Positions 55,716 to 64,000 are shown, counted from the first letter of the stretch. The stretch: 64,000 nucleotides of DNA from an uncultured Clostridia bacterium (GCA_944328445.1 CALVHO010000002.1:56648-120647); one strand, 5' to 3'. Translations and numbers: made by a program. The notes: generated from the sequence alone by a model not told the origin.

Positions 55716-57878
55716 ATGACGGCCGAAGTCATCGTTGACATCGCCCACGCCGACGTGGACAGGATATTCGAGTACCGCGCCGAGGGCGCCGAAGAGGGGT
55801 GCCGCGTGCGCGTACCCTTCGGCGGCCGCACCGTCGACGGCTTTGTCATGCGCCTCAAAGAGGGGAGCGATTTCGACCCCGCCAAGCTCAAAAAAGTGGC
55901 CGCGGTCATCGACAAGCCCCTCACGCGCGAGTGCCTTTCCCTCGTTCATGCCCTTTCGGCGCGCTACCACTGCACCAAGGCTTTGGCGCTGCGCCTCTTC
56001 CTGCCCGCCGAGATGCGCCGCGGGCAGGTGCACGAACTGCAAAAAAACGTCGCCGTGTTCGCGGCGGACGTTCCGCTTACTCCCCGCGCGAAGGCGCAGG
56101 CCGCGGCGCTCGCCTTTTTGAAGGAGCAGGGCCGCTGCCCCTACACCGTCTACCGCGAACAATTCGGCGACGCCGCCGTGCGCGCCCTCCTTTCCCGCGG
56201 GGCGGTGCGGCTGGAAAAGGAGCGCGTCGCCCGCACGCCGCTCGCGGGGCTCGCGGGCGAAAAGCCCGCCGTGCGCACGCTCACGCCCGCCCAGCAGGCG
56301 GCCATCGGCCGCATCGCCGCCTCCTCCCGCCGCGTGCAGCTTCTGCACGGCGTGACGGGCAGCGGCAAGACGGAGATCTACCTCACCCTCATCGCCGCGG
56401 CCCTCCGCGAAGGCAAGGGCGCCATCTTTCTCGTGCCCGAGATCTCCTTGACCCCGCAGATGTTTTCGCAGCTGCGCGCGCGCTTCGGCGACCGCGTCGC
56501 CATCCTGCACAGCGGTCTGTCGGCGGGGGAGCGGTTCGACGAGTGGCACCGCCTGCGCTCGGGCGAGGCGAAGATCGCCGTCGGCGCCCGCAGTGCCGTG
56601 TTCGCGCCTGTGGAAAACCTCGGTGTCATCGTCCTCGACGAGGAGCACGACGGCAGCTACCAAAGCGAATCCAACCCGCGCTACGACGCGCGCGAAGTGG
56701 CCCTTCTGCGCGCGGAACACAACGGCTGCAAGCTCATCCTCGGCAGCGCCACCCCCTCGGTGGAGACCTACCTGCGCGCGAGCGAAGGGGAGTACGAGCT
56801 CATCGAACTTCCCGAACGCATCAACCGCCGCCCGCTGCCCGAGATGATCGTAGCCGATATGCGCCGCGAGGTGCGCCGCGGCAACGATTCCGCCTTTTCG
56901 GCCGCGCTGCGCGGCGAACTTTCCGCCTGCCTGGAAGCGGGCAACCAGGCCATCGTCTTTCTCAACCGCCGCGGCTATGCCCAGAGCGTGGTCTGCCGCG
57001 ACTGCGGCGCCGTGCTCAAATGCGAACAGTGCGACGTTTCCCTGACCTACCACAGCGAGGAAGGCTGCCTCAAATGCCATTACTGCGGCTCCAATTACAA
57101 GATGCCGCGCGCCTGCCCCCCCTGCGGCGGCGTTCACCTCTCCTATACGGGCACGGGCACGCAGAAGGTGGTGGGAGAGCTGCAAAAGCTGTACCCCGCG
57201 GCGCGCATCCTGCGCATGGACTTCGATACGACGGGCGGCAAGGAAGGGCATTACAAGATCTTGAAGCGCTTTGCCGCGCACGAGGCGGATATCCTCGTCG
57301 GCACGCAGATGATCGCCAAGGGGCACGACTTCCCGTCCGTCACCCTCGTGGGCATCCTCGACGCCGACATGAGCCTGCATTTTTCCGATTACAGGAGCGG
57401 TGAACGCACCTTTCAGCTCATCACCCAGGTGGCGGGCCGCAGCGGCCGCGCGGGCGAAAAGGGCAAGGCCGTCGTGCAGACGTACGACCCCGCCAACTAC
57501 ATCCTGCGCTTCGCCGCGGCGTACGACTATAAGGGCTTTTTCCGCCACGAAGCGGCGCTGCGCAAAAGCACGGCCTTCCCGCCCTTTGCGCGCATCGTGC
57601 GGGTGATGGTCACGGCCGAGGAGGACAAGGCCGCCCTCGAAGCGCTCAAAGAGGTGTATTTTTCGCTGAAAGAACTCTACGACGCACACCCGCAGGGCTT
57701 TCTCTTTTTCAACAAGATGCACGCGCCCGTGCGGCGCATCCAGAACCGCTGCCGCTACCAGGTGCTCATGCGCATCGCCGACGATTCGCTGCTGCCCGAA
57801 ATTTACGCCCGCGCCCTGGCGCCCCGCCCCCGCGGCGCGCTCGTGTACGTGGAGGAAAACCCGGGCAACCTGAGCTGA
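55716..57878 (+). CDS. priA: Primosomal protein N' (replication restart helicase PriA)
   Basis: A ~720-residue 3'-5' helicase that reloads the replisome at stalled forks. Order seen: N-terminal DNA-binding domain, Walker A GVTGSGKTE (about residue 215), DEEH box (VLDEEHDGSY), zinc-binding region with eight Cys (CRDCGAVLKCEQCD, CHYCGSNY, CPPCGG), and helicase motif VAGRSGRAGEKG. Two ATGs compete (55707 and 55716); the second has GGGG nine bases before it. Next gene is def. Confidence 0.97.
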   Translation: MTAEVIVDIAHADVDRIFEYRAEGAEEGCRVRVPFGGRTVDGFVMRLKEGSDFDPAKLKKVAAVIDKPLTRECLSLVHALSARYHCTKALALRLFLPAEMRRGQVHELQKNVAVFAADVPLTPRAKAQAAALAFLKEQGRCPYTVYREQFGDAAVRALLSRGAVRLEKERVARTPLAGLAGEKPAVRTLTPAQQAAIGRIAASSRRVQLLHGVTGSGKTEIYLTLIAAALREGKGAIFLVPEISLTPQMFSQLRARFGDRVAILHSGLSAGERFDEWHRLRSGEAKIAVGARSAVFAPVENLGVIVLDEEHDGSYQSESNPRYDAREVALLRAEHNGCKLILGSATPSVETYLRASEGEYELIELPERINRRPLPEMIVADMRREVRRGNDSAFSAALRGELSACLEAGNQAIVFLNRRGYAQSVVCRDCGAVLKCEQCDVSLTYHSEEGCLKCHYCGSNYKMPRACPPCGGVHLSYTGTGTQKVVGELQKLYPAARILRMDFDTTGGKEGHYKILKRFAAHEADILVGTQMIAKGHDFPSVTLVGILDADMSLHFSDYRSGERTFQLITQVAGRSGRAGEKGKAVVQTYDPANYILRFAAAYDYKGFFRHEAALRKSTAFPPFARIVRVMVTAEEDKAALEALKEVYFSLKELYDAHPQGFLFFNKMHAPVRRIQNRCRYQVLMRIADDSLLPEIYARALAPRPRGALVYVEENPGNLS

Positions 57879-57944
57879 GCCCCCCCGATAGGGCCGCGGC
57901 CTTTGAAAAACGCGGCAGATCCACGAAAACAACCGAGGTATCCC

Positions 57945-58403
57945 ATGGCTATACGCAACGTGGTGCAGGTCGGAGACGACGTCCTGCGCAAAAAATGTTT
58001 TGAAGTGACCGCTTTCGACGAGAAGCTCGCCTCTTTATTGGACGACTTGAAGGACACCGTCCGCCGCGAGGAGGGCGCGGGCCTGGCCGCCCCGCAGGTG
58101 GGCGTCTTGCGCCGCGTCGTGGTGGTGGACGTCGACGAGGGCTTTTTCGAGCTCGTCAACCCCGTCATCACCGCCCAAAAAGGGGAGCAGACGGGCTGGG
58201 AGGGCTGCCTTTCGGTGCGCGGCCGCCGCGGCGTCGTCACCCGCCCGCAGACGGTCAAGGTGGAGTACTTTGACCGCGCGGGAAAGCGCAAAAAACTGGT
58301 GGCGCACGGCTTTTTCGCCCGCGCCGTCTGCCATGAACTCGACCACCTCGACGGCGTGCTCTACACCGACCGCGCCGCGCGCGTCGAGCGGGTCAAGGAC
58401 TGA
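57945..58403 (+). CDS. def: Peptide deformylase
   Basis: Removes the N-formyl group from nascent proteins. The 152-residue type-2-like or short type-1 form has all three motifs: GAGLAAPQVG, GCLSV (metal Cys), and CHELDHLDG (metal His pair and catalytic Glu). GAGGT precedes the ATG at 57945. fmt follows 13 bases later, making the classical formylation/deformylation pair. Confidence 0.96.
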   Translation: MAIRNVVQVGDDVLRKKCFEVTAFDEKLASLLDDLKDTVRREEGAGLAAPQVGVLRRVVVVDVDEGFFELVNPVITAQKGEQTGWEGCLSVRGRRGVVTRPQTVKVEYFDRAGKRKKLVAHGFFARAVCHELDHLDGVLYTDRAARVERVKD

Positions 58404-58416
58404 GCGGGAGGGCTGC

Positions 58417-59373
58417 ATGAAACTGGTCTATGCGGGCGCTCCCGCTTTTTCCGTGCCGCCCCTTTCCGCCCTGCTCGGGGCGGGCCACGAAGTGGCGGCC
58501 GTGCTGACGCAGCCGCCCAGGCCCGTCGGGCGCAAGGCGGTGCTCACGCCCACGCCGCTGGCGGCGTTCGCCGAAGAGCGCGGCATCCCCGTGCTCGCCT
58601 TCGCACGGGTGCGCGAACACGTGGCCGAACTTCGCGCGGCGGGCGCGGACTGCATGGTCACCTGCGCCTACGGGCAGATCCTCACCGACGAAGTTCTCGC
58701 CGCCTTCCCCGCGGGCGTGTACAACATCCATGCCTCCCTCTTGCCGCGCTGGCGGGGCGCGTCCCCCGTCCAGCACGCCATCCTCGCGGGCGACGCCGAA
58801 ACGGGCATCACCGTCATGCGCACCGAGCGCGGGCTCGACACGGGGGATATCCTGCTCGCCCGCGCCCTGCAAATCTCCGCGCAGGACACGGCGGGCACCC
58901 TCGCGGAAAAGCTCTCCGCCCTCGGCGGGGCGTGCATCTGCGAGGCGCTTTCACGGCTGGAACGGGGGAAGGCAACTTTCACCGTGCAGGACGGCTCCCG
59001 CGCCACCCTCTGCAAAAAGATCGAAAAGGCGGACTGCCTCGTCGATTTTTCCCGCCCCGCGGAGGAGGTGTGCCGCCTCGTCCGCGCCATGTCCCCCGCG
59101 CCGCTGGCCTACGCCTACCTGCGCGGCGCGCCCGTCAATTTTTATTTTGCCGAGCCCTGCGAAGGGGCCGCCCCGTCCGTGAACGGGGCCGCGGACGCGG
59201 CGCCCGGCACCGTGCTGCGGGCGGACAAGGCGGGCATCGTCGTGGCGGCGGGGCGGGGCTGCGTGCGCATCCTCGAATTGCAGGCGGCGGGCGGCAAGCG
59301 TATGCGCGCGGCCGACTTTGCCAACGGCCGCAAGGCCGCGGCGGGGGACGTGTTCACGAAGGAGCCGCAATGA
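58417..59373 (+). CDS. fmt: Methionyl-tRNA formyltransferase
   Basis: Formylates initiator Met-tRNA with 10-formyl-THF. The 318-residue protein has LVYAGAPAFSVPPL at the N-terminus, the catalytic region NIHASLLPRWRGASPVQ, and GITVMRTERGLDTGDIL. The linker before the C-terminal OB-like domain contains GAAPSVNGAADAAPG, partly encoded by CGTGAACG at 59178 and unlike ordinary Fmt. GGGAGGG precedes the ATG. Overlaps rsmB (ATGA). Confidence 0.96.
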   Translation: MKLVYAGAPAFSVPPLSALLGAGHEVAAVLTQPPRPVGRKAVLTPTPLAAFAEERGIPVLAFARVREHVAELRAAGADCMVTCAYGQILTDEVLAAFPAGVYNIHASLLPRWRGASPVQHAILAGDAETGITVMRTERGLDTGDILLARALQISAQDTAGTLAEKLSALGGACICEALSRLERGKATFTVQDGSRATLCKKIEKADCLVDFSRPAEEVCRLVRAMSPAPLAYAYLRGAPVNFYFAEPCEGAAPSVNGAADAAPGTVLRADKAGIVVAAGRGCVRILELQAAGGKRMRAADFANGRKAAAGDVFTKEPQ

Positions 59374-60611
59374 CCAACCCGCTCTACGATCCCTACGCCG
59401 TGCTGCAAAAGGTGTACGGCGGCGGCGCCTATCTCCAACAGGCCCTGGCCTCCACCCCCGTGGACGGGAAGGACCGCGCGCGCACCGTCAAGATCTGCTA
59501 CGGCGTGCTCGAAAACGACAAGCTCTTCGACCTGTACATCCGCACCTTCGCGCCCAGGACCCCGAAACTGCCCGTGCGCATCCTCTTGAAGGTGGCGATG
59601 TTCATGATCGTGAACATGAACAAGCCCCGCTACATGGTCACCGACAACGCGGTGGCGCTGGCCAAAAAGCTGGGCAAAGGGGGCGCGGCGGGCTTCCTCA
59701 ACGCCTTTTTGCGCGCCTTCGACCCCGCCCGCGCCGTGCTGCCCGCCGATGAGGCCGAGGCGCTCTCGGTGCGCTATTCCTACCCCGTGTTCGCCGTGAA
59801 AAAGTTGCTCTCCGCCTACGGGCGGGAGACGGCCGAGGCGGTCATGGCCCCGCGCCCCGCGCGCACCTACGTGCGCTTTTGCAACGAGGAGACGGCGCGC
59901 CGCTATACCGAAGGCTCCGCGGCCGAAAAGACGCCCTTCCCCGGGCTGTACGCCTTCCCGTCCTTCGTGCGCGGCGCGGGCTACGACGCGGGCGAATACA
60001 CCTTCCAGTCCGTCGGCTCGGTGGCGGTCTGCGCGGCCGTCGGGCCCTGCGCGCGCCTGCTCGACGCCTGCGCCGCGCCGGGCGGCAAGAGCGTGCTCCT
60101 GGCGGGCAAGTGCCGAAGCGTCACCGCCTTTGAACTGCATCCCCACCGCGCCGAACTCATCCGCGCCTACGCCCGCCGCATGGGGGCGGACAACATCGGG
60201 ATCGTCTGCCGCGATTCCTCCGTGTTCGACGCGCGCTACGAGGGCGCGTTCGACGCCGTGCTCGTCGATGCGCCCTGCTCGGGCTTCGGCGTGGCGGGGG
60301 AGGACCCGGACATCCGCCTCTTCCGCAAGGAGGAGGACATGCCCGCGATCGAGGCCGCGCAGCGGGCCATCCTGGCCGCCTGTTCGCGCTACGTGCGCGC
60401 GGGCGGAGACCTGTATTACTCCACCTGCTCGGTGCTGCCCGAGGAGAACGACGGCGCCGTCGCCGCCCTGCTGCAAGGGGGCGCGCCCTTCTCCGTGCGG
60501 GAGGTGCAAAGCCCGCTCGCGCACCAAAAAATGAGGTACGGTATCCAGTTTTTGCCGCACATATCCGCGGGCGCTGGCTTTTACGTGAGCCGCCTGCACA
60601 GGGAGGGATAG
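59370..60611 (+). CDS. rsmB: 16S rRNA m5C967 methyltransferase RsmB
   Basis: Methylates C967 of 16S rRNA. The 413-residue protein has the N-terminal NusB-like helical domain (about 1-130) and the SAM domain with DACAAPGGKSVLL, VDAPCSGFG (first Cys) and YYSTCSVLPEEN (catalytic Cys). Start at 59370 overlaps the fmt stop and follows AAGGAG. rlmN begins one base after the stop. Confidence 0.94.
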   Translation: MTNPLYDPYAVLQKVYGGGAYLQQALASTPVDGKDRARTVKICYGVLENDKLFDLYIRTFAPRTPKLPVRILLKVAMFMIVNMNKPRYMVTDNAVALAKKLGKGGAAGFLNAFLRAFDPARAVLPADEAEALSVRYSYPVFAVKKLLSAYGRETAEAVMAPRPARTYVRFCNEETARRYTEGSAAEKTPFPGLYAFPSFVRGAGYDAGEYTFQSVGSVAVCAAVGPCARLLDACAAPGGKSVLLAGKCRSVTAFELHPHRAELIRAYARRMGADNIGIVCRDSSVFDARYEGAFDAVLVDAPCSGFGVAGEDPDIRLFRKEEDMPAIEAAQRAILAACSRYVRAGGDLYYSTCSVLPEENDGAVAALLQGGAPFSVREVQSPLAHQKMRYGIQFLPHISAGAGFYVSRLHREG

Positions 60612-60612
60612 C

Positions 60613-61698
60613 ATGAAACAAGTTTTGCAGGACCTGTCCCTGCCGCAGATCGCCGCGCTCATGGAGGAGCTCGGCGAACCAAAATACCGCGCCGAACAGA
60701 TCTACCGCGGCATGATGCGCGCCAAGCGGATCGGCGCGCTGAACGTGCCCGCCGCCCTGCGCGAAAAGCTGCTCGCCCGCTTCGAGGACGAACCCGTCAA
60801 GGTGCGCGAGGTGTTCACCTCGGCGGACGGCACCGAAAAGTACCTCTTTGAGCTGGCGGACGGCAACCTCATCGAGGGCGTGCTCATGACCTACAAATAC
60901 GGCCGCACGCAGTGCGTCTCCACGCAGGTGGGCTGCCGCATGAACTGCGCCTTCTGCGCGTCGGGGCTGAACGGCCTGGTGCGCTCCCTCACCGCGGGGG
61001 AGATCCTGGCGCAGGTGCTTTGCGTCAACGCCCGCGCGGGCGGCACGCCCGAAAAGCGCGCCGTCACCAACGTCGTGCTCATGGGCAGCGGCGAACCCTT
61101 CGACAACTACGAAAACGTGGTGCGCTTTCTGCGCAACGTTTCGGCGGCGGGCGGCATCGGCATCTCCCCGCGCAACATCAGCCTCTCCACCTGCGGCCTC
61201 GTGCCGCAGATGTACGCCTTCGCCGAGGAGGGCCTGCCCGTCAACCTCACCGTCTCGCTGCACGCCTCGTCCGACGAGGAGCGCGCCCGCATCATGCCCG
61301 TCGCCCGCGCCTACAAGATTGCCGACATCCTCGCCGCCTGCGATCACTATTTCCGCAAAACGGGCCGCCGCTACATCTTCGAGTACTCCCTCATCGCGGG
61401 CGAAAACGACGGCCGCGCCCACGCCGAACGGCTGGCGGCGCTGCTGCGCGGGCGGCCCTGCCACGTCAACCTCATCCGCCTCAACGAGGTCAAGGAAAAG
61501 GGCCTGCAAGGCGTCTCCGAAAAGGACGCCTACCGCTTTTTGGGCGTATTGGAACGGGCGGGCCTCTCGGCCACGCTGCGGCGGCAGATCGGCGCCGACA
61601 TCGGCGGCGCCTGCGGCCAGCTGCGCGCGTCCCGCCTGGCGGAGGGCGTCCCCGCCGAAAATGCGGGCGCTCCCGCGCAAGATCGGGCGGAGCCTTGA
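60613..61698 (+). CDS. rlmN: 23S rRNA/tRNA adenine-C2 methyltransferase RlmN
   Basis: Radical SAM enzyme that makes 2-methyladenosine at A2503 of 23S rRNA and A37 of tRNA. The 361-residue protein has the cluster motif CRMNCAFCAS, the conserved GSGEPFDNYENV, SLSTCGL, and the C-terminal Cys in GACGQLR. GGGAGGG precedes the ATG. In most Firmicutes stp, prkC and rsgA follow; here the next gene is rpe, and a new promoter starts at the stop codon. Confidence 0.96.
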   Translation: MKQVLQDLSLPQIAALMEELGEPKYRAEQIYRGMMRAKRIGALNVPAALREKLLARFEDEPVKVREVFTSADGTEKYLFELADGNLIEGVLMTYKYGRTQCVSTQVGCRMNCAFCASGLNGLVRSLTAGEILAQVLCVNARAGGTPEKRAVTNVVLMGSGEPFDNYENVVRFLRNVSAAGGIGISPRNISLSTCGLVPQMYAFAEEGLPVNLTVSLHASSDEERARIMPVARAYKIADILAACDHYFRKTGRRYIFEYSLIAGENDGRAHAERLAALLRGRPCHVNLIRLNEVKEKGLQGVSEKDAYRFLGVLERAGLSATLRRQIGADIGGACGQLRASRLAEGVPAENAGAPAQDRAEP

Positions 61699-61723
61699 CA
61701 AACGGCCGCCCGTTTGGTATGAT
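61695..61723 (+). promoter_or_regulatory. Sigma-A promoter of rpe-thiN/luxS
   Basis: TTGACA (overlapping the rlmN stop), 17 bases, TATGAT. Leader of about 115 bases with GC-rich inverted repeats (GCGGGCGCGC/GCGCGCCGC-like) before rpe. Confidence 0.85.
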
Positions 61724-61843
61724 GGTAAAAAAGCGCCCGCCGCAAGCGGCGGGCGCGCAAGGGCGGGCGCGCCGCGGGCGCGCCCCGCTCCCGCACCGCG
61801 GGGGCGGCGCGGCGGGATGGCTCCGCCGCAAAGGGGGTAGGGT

Positions 61844-62500
61844 ATGAACACGCTGATCGCGCCGTCCATCCTGGCCGCGGACTTCGCAGCCATGGGGGAA
61901 GCCGTCAAAACGCTGCAAAAGAACGGCGCCGACATGATCCATTGCGACGTGATGGACGGCACCTTCGTGCCGACGATCACCTTCGGCATGCACATGATCT
62001 CGGCCATCCGCCCGTACACCGACCTGCCGCTGGACGTGCACCTGATGTGCATCCACCCGCAGAACAAGGTGGCGGACTTCGTCAACGCGGGGGCGGACAT
62101 CATCACCGTTCACGCCGAAGCCTGCGGCAACACGCTCACAGACGTGCTGCGCTACATACGCTCGTACGGCATCCGCTGCGGGGTGGCGGTCAGCCCCGAC
62201 ACGCCGCTGCAAAACATCTACGAGAGCCTGGAATGGTGCGATATGCTGCTGGTCATGAGCGTGTACCCCGGCCGCGGCGGGCAAAAGCTGATCGAGCGCA
62301 CCCTCTCCAAGGCCACCGAGGCGCGCCGCTACTTCGAGCGCAACGGCCTCGTCAAGGACATCGAGATGGACGGCGGCATCACCGAGGAAAACGTCGCCAT
62401 GGTCAAGGACGCGGGCGTGAACGTCATCGTCGCGGGCAGCACCGTCTTCCGCGCGGCGGACATGGCCGCCACCATCCGCACCCTGCGCGAGCGCGTCTGA
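61844..62500 (+). CDS. rpe: Ribulose-phosphate 3-epimerase
   Basis: Interconverts ribulose-5-phosphate and xylulose-5-phosphate in the pentose phosphate pathway. The 218-residue barrel has IAPSILAADF, HCDVMDGTFVPTITFG (metal His/Asp), DVHLMC, MSVYPGRGGQ and EMDGGI with the catalytic Asp. GGGGGT precedes the ATG. thiN follows 25 bases later. Confidence 0.96.
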   Translation: MNTLIAPSILAADFAAMGEAVKTLQKNGADMIHCDVMDGTFVPTITFGMHMISAIRPYTDLPLDVHLMCIHPQNKVADFVNAGADIITVHAEACGNTLTDVLRYIRSYGIRCGVAVSPDTPLQNIYESLEWCDMLLVMSVYPGRGGQKLIERTLSKATEARRYFERNGLVKDIEMDGGITEENVAMVKDAGVNVIVAGSTVFRAADMAATIRTLRERV

Positions 62501-62525
62501 ACGGGTACATCTGCGAGGCAAAAAG

Positions 62526-63695
62526 TTGAAAGGCATCATTTTATTGAACGGCGAGCCGTACCGCGGGCACATCGACGCCGCGGACGCGCTCGTCGTCTGC
62601 TGTGACGGGGCCCTGGCCTGGGCGGAAGGGAAGGTCCGCATCGACGTGAAGGCGGGAGACTTCGATTCCCTCGGCTACGTGCCCGAGGGCGCGCTGGTCT
62701 GGCCCAGCGAAAAGAACTTCACCGACGGCGAGATCGCCCTCGGCTACCTGCTCTCGCGCGGCTGCACCGCGGTGGAGATCTACGGCGGAGGCGGCGGCAG
62801 GGAGGACCACCTCTTCGGCAACTTGCAGCTGCTGTACGCCGCGCACGCGCGCGGCGCGCGCGCCGTCATGCACACGGCCTGTGCGGATATCTACTGCGCC
62901 GCGGGCACCGTCCGCTGGCGCGGCATGGCAGGGCGCACCCTCTCGCTGGCGCCCGTCGGCGAGCGCGCGCACGTTTGCGAGAGCGCGGGGCTCAAATACC
63001 CCCTGCAAGACCTCACCCTCGAAGCGGGCTCCTGCCGCGGCATCAGCAACGTCGTCGCGCAGAGCGAGGCGCACATCGTCTGCGACGGGGGAACGCTCTT
63101 CGTATTCGAGGTGCTTCCGGGGAAGGAACAGCCCGCCTCCGAAGCGCAAGCGCCCGTTCACGGGGAAGAGGAACAGACGCCCGTTCGGGAAGACGAAGAA
63201 CAAGCGCCCGTTCACGGGGGCGAGGGGTTGGAAAAGATCGCCAGTTTCCGCATCGACCACACCCGCCTGCGCCCCGGGCTGTACCTCTCGCGTACAGACC
63301 GCAAGGGCGGCTGCACCGTGACCACCTTCGATCTGCGCCTGACCGCGCCCGGCAAGGAGCCGCCCGTGCCCGCGCCCGCGCTGCACACCCTCGAACACCT
63401 CGGCGCCACCTTCCTGCGAAGCGGCCCCGCCAAGGACGACGTCGTCTACTTCGGCCCCATGGGCTGCCGTACGGGGCTGTACCTCGTCCTGTTCGGGGAC
63501 CGCACCCCCGAAGGCGTGCTGCCCCTCGTCGAAGAGATGTGCGCCTTCATCGCCGCCTTCGAGGGCGAAGTGCCCGGCGCCCGCCCCGCGGAGTGCGGAA
63601 ATTGGAGCGAGCACGACCTCCCCGCGGCCAAAGCCGCCGCCGCGCGCTACCTTTCGGCCCTGCGCCGCGAGCGCAACCTCGCCTACCCGTCCTGA
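62526..63695 (+). CDS. ThiN-LuxS fusion: thiamine pyrophosphokinase and S-ribosylhomocysteine lyase
   Basis: A 389-residue two-enzyme protein. Residues 1-200 are ThiN (thiamine to thiamine diphosphate): CCDGALAWA, AGDFDSLG, GGGGGREDHLFGNLQLL. A ~35-residue Glu/Gln/Pro linker follows (repeated QAPVHGEE-type unit encoded by CGTTCACG words at 63155 and 63210). Residues about 235-389 are a complete LuxS: HTLEHLGATFLR (metal His287, Glu290, His291), GPMGCRTG (catalytic Cys314) and ECGNWSEH (metal Cys357). LuxS cleaves S-ribosylhomocysteine to homocysteine and the AI-2 precursor. Start is TTG with GAGG eight bases before. No stop or start separates the domains. Confidence 0.93.
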   Translation: MKGIILLNGEPYRGHIDAADALVVCCDGALAWAEGKVRIDVKAGDFDSLGYVPEGALVWPSEKNFTDGEIALGYLLSRGCTAVEIYGGGGGREDHLFGNLQLLYAAHARGARAVMHTACADIYCAAGTVRWRGMAGRTLSLAPVGERAHVCESAGLKYPLQDLTLEAGSCRGISNVVAQSEAHIVCDGGTLFVFEVLPGKEQPASEAQAPVHGEEEQTPVREDEEQAPVHGGEGLEKIASFRIDHTRLRPGLYLSRTDRKGGCTVTTFDLRLTAPGKEPPVPAPALHTLEHLGATFLRSGPAKDDVVYFGPMGCRTGLYLVLFGDRTPEGVLPLVEEMCAFIAAFEGEVPGARPAECGNWSEHDLPAAKAAAARYLSALRRERNLAYPS

Positions 63696-63782
63696 ACGCC
63701 GCCCTTCTGTTTTGCGTGAACGCACCCCGCCGCCTTTTGCGCCCGCTTTCGCCCGTCCGTGCACACGGCGGCCCCGCCGCGG

Positions 63783-63791
63783 CATAGGATA
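63783..63791 (+). promoter_or_regulatory. Possible mother-cell sigma (-10) element of spoVM
   Basis: CATAGGATA fits the CATAnnnTA type. A sigma-A pair is absent. It ends 40 bases before the spoVM start. In Bacillus subtilis spoVM is expressed in the mother cell, consistent with this. Confidence 0.5.
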
Positions 63792-63831
63792 TAGGGCAGG
63801 GCACGGGAGCCGTCCCTGCGGGAGGTGCGCC

Positions 63832-63912
63832 ATGGTCCGCATCATCTGCGTCCGCCCGCCCGGGGCGGTGCGCGCCGCGCTGCGCCTGCTGCTGCGCGCG
63901 GCGGGCAAATGA
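63832..63912 (+). CDS. spoVM: Stage V sporulation protein M (SpoVM)
   Basis: A 26-residue amphipathic peptide, too short for ordinary gene finding. GGGAGGT precedes the ATG. It has exactly the length of Bacillus SpoVM and the same plan: a short strand-like MVRIICVR start, a PP near residue 9-10 (KxPK in others), then a basic amphipathic helix (AVRAALRLLLRAAGK). SpoVM inserts into the forespore outer membrane, recognises its curvature and anchors SpoIVA for coat assembly. Position directly after thiN is conserved with B. subtilis. A sporulation-like -10 and a terminator surround it. Confidence 0.85.
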   Translation: MVRIICVRPPGAVRAALRLLLRAAGK

Positions 63913-63934
63913 GCTCACCAAAGAAAAAAGCAGG

Positions 63935-63972
63935 GGGCGGCGCTTGTGCGCCGCCCTTTCGGGTTTTGTTGT
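63935..63972 (+). terminator. Terminator of spoVM
   Basis: 9-bp stem (63935-63943 with 63948-63956), loop TTGT, then TTTCGGGTTTTGTTG. Confidence 0.85.
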
Positions 63973-64000
63973 CCGTTTTTGCCCGCCGCGCCCGTGCCCG

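Noticed and set aside
55554..57932. 792-codon open frame antisense to priA
   Set aside because: Shadow frame with no recognisable motif or ribosome site.

Overview
The window is GC-rich, densely coded bacterial chromosome from a member of the Firmicutes, most likely a Clostridia (a gut Christensenellales-type lineage would fit, but there is no rRNA gene to prove it). The evidence is the Firmicutes gene orders (ecfA1-ecfA2-ecfT-truA; nth-obg-yhbY-nadD-yqeK-rsfS; yicC-rpoZ-priA-def-fmt-rsmB-rlmN-rpe-thiN-spoVM), pyruvate:ferredoxin oxidoreductase, ECF-type vitamin transport, a Hsp33/MnmA/LigA core set, AGGAGG-type ribosome sites, sigma-A promoters with 17-bp spacers, and a spoVM gene that implies sporulation. 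No tRNA, rRNA, CRISPR array, transposase or phage gene was seen.

Layout. 0.2-4.1 kb: a large modular surface lipoprotein. 4.1-6.3 kb: rsmA bracketed by composite intergenic repeats. 6.3-11.5 kb (minus): nifJ, then tatD coupled to a TatD-linked radical SAM gene. 11.7-18.4 kb (plus): ecfA1-ecfA2-ecfT-truA, a membrane protein, mnmE and a LysR regulator. 18.5-21.5 kb (minus): an ECF-like sigma factor, its membrane anti-sigma factor, and a lipoprotein whose exterior domain is homologous to the anti-sigma sensor domain; sigma gene and lipoprotein gene share a 31-bp promoter element. 21.6-24.8 kb (minus): asd-dapA-dapB behind a lysine riboswitch. 25-33 kb (plus, mostly): membrane protein, methyltransferase, hslO with TPR and HEAT-like proteins, a cytidylate-kinase-like protein, mnmA. 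32.7-43 kb: membrane proteins, a PucR/CdaR-type regulator with malic enzyme, a cytidine-deaminase-like protein, an S41 protease, a cysteine-desulfurase-like enzyme opposite a DUF3343 protein. 43.2-49 kb: nth-obg-yhbY-nadD/yqeK-rsfS. 49.5-53.8 kb: pdp-deoC-ligA. 54.4-63.9 kb: the yicC-to-spoVM housekeeping cluster.

How genes work together. asd, dapA and dapB form a lysine/diaminopimelate operon shut by lysine. The Ecf proteins make the energising module for vitamin uptake. pdp and deoC salvage deoxyribose from nucleosides. def, fmt, rsmA, rsmB, rlmN, mnmE, mnmA, truA, obg, yhbY and rsfS serve translation initiation, RNA modification and ribosome assembly. rpe, thiN and spoVM end the last cluster; thiN is fused to a full LuxS domain.

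Most notable points: the ThiN-LuxS fusion; the sigma/anti-sigma/decoy-like lipoprotein module with a shared promoter; 26-codon spoVM; missing stp-prkC-rsgA and gmk/coaBC from the canonical cluster; two apparently leaderless genes (ecfA1, nth); composite intergenic repeats and a string of hairpins before yicC; and a recurring CGTGAACG/CGTTCACG motif in spacers and in flexible protein linkers.
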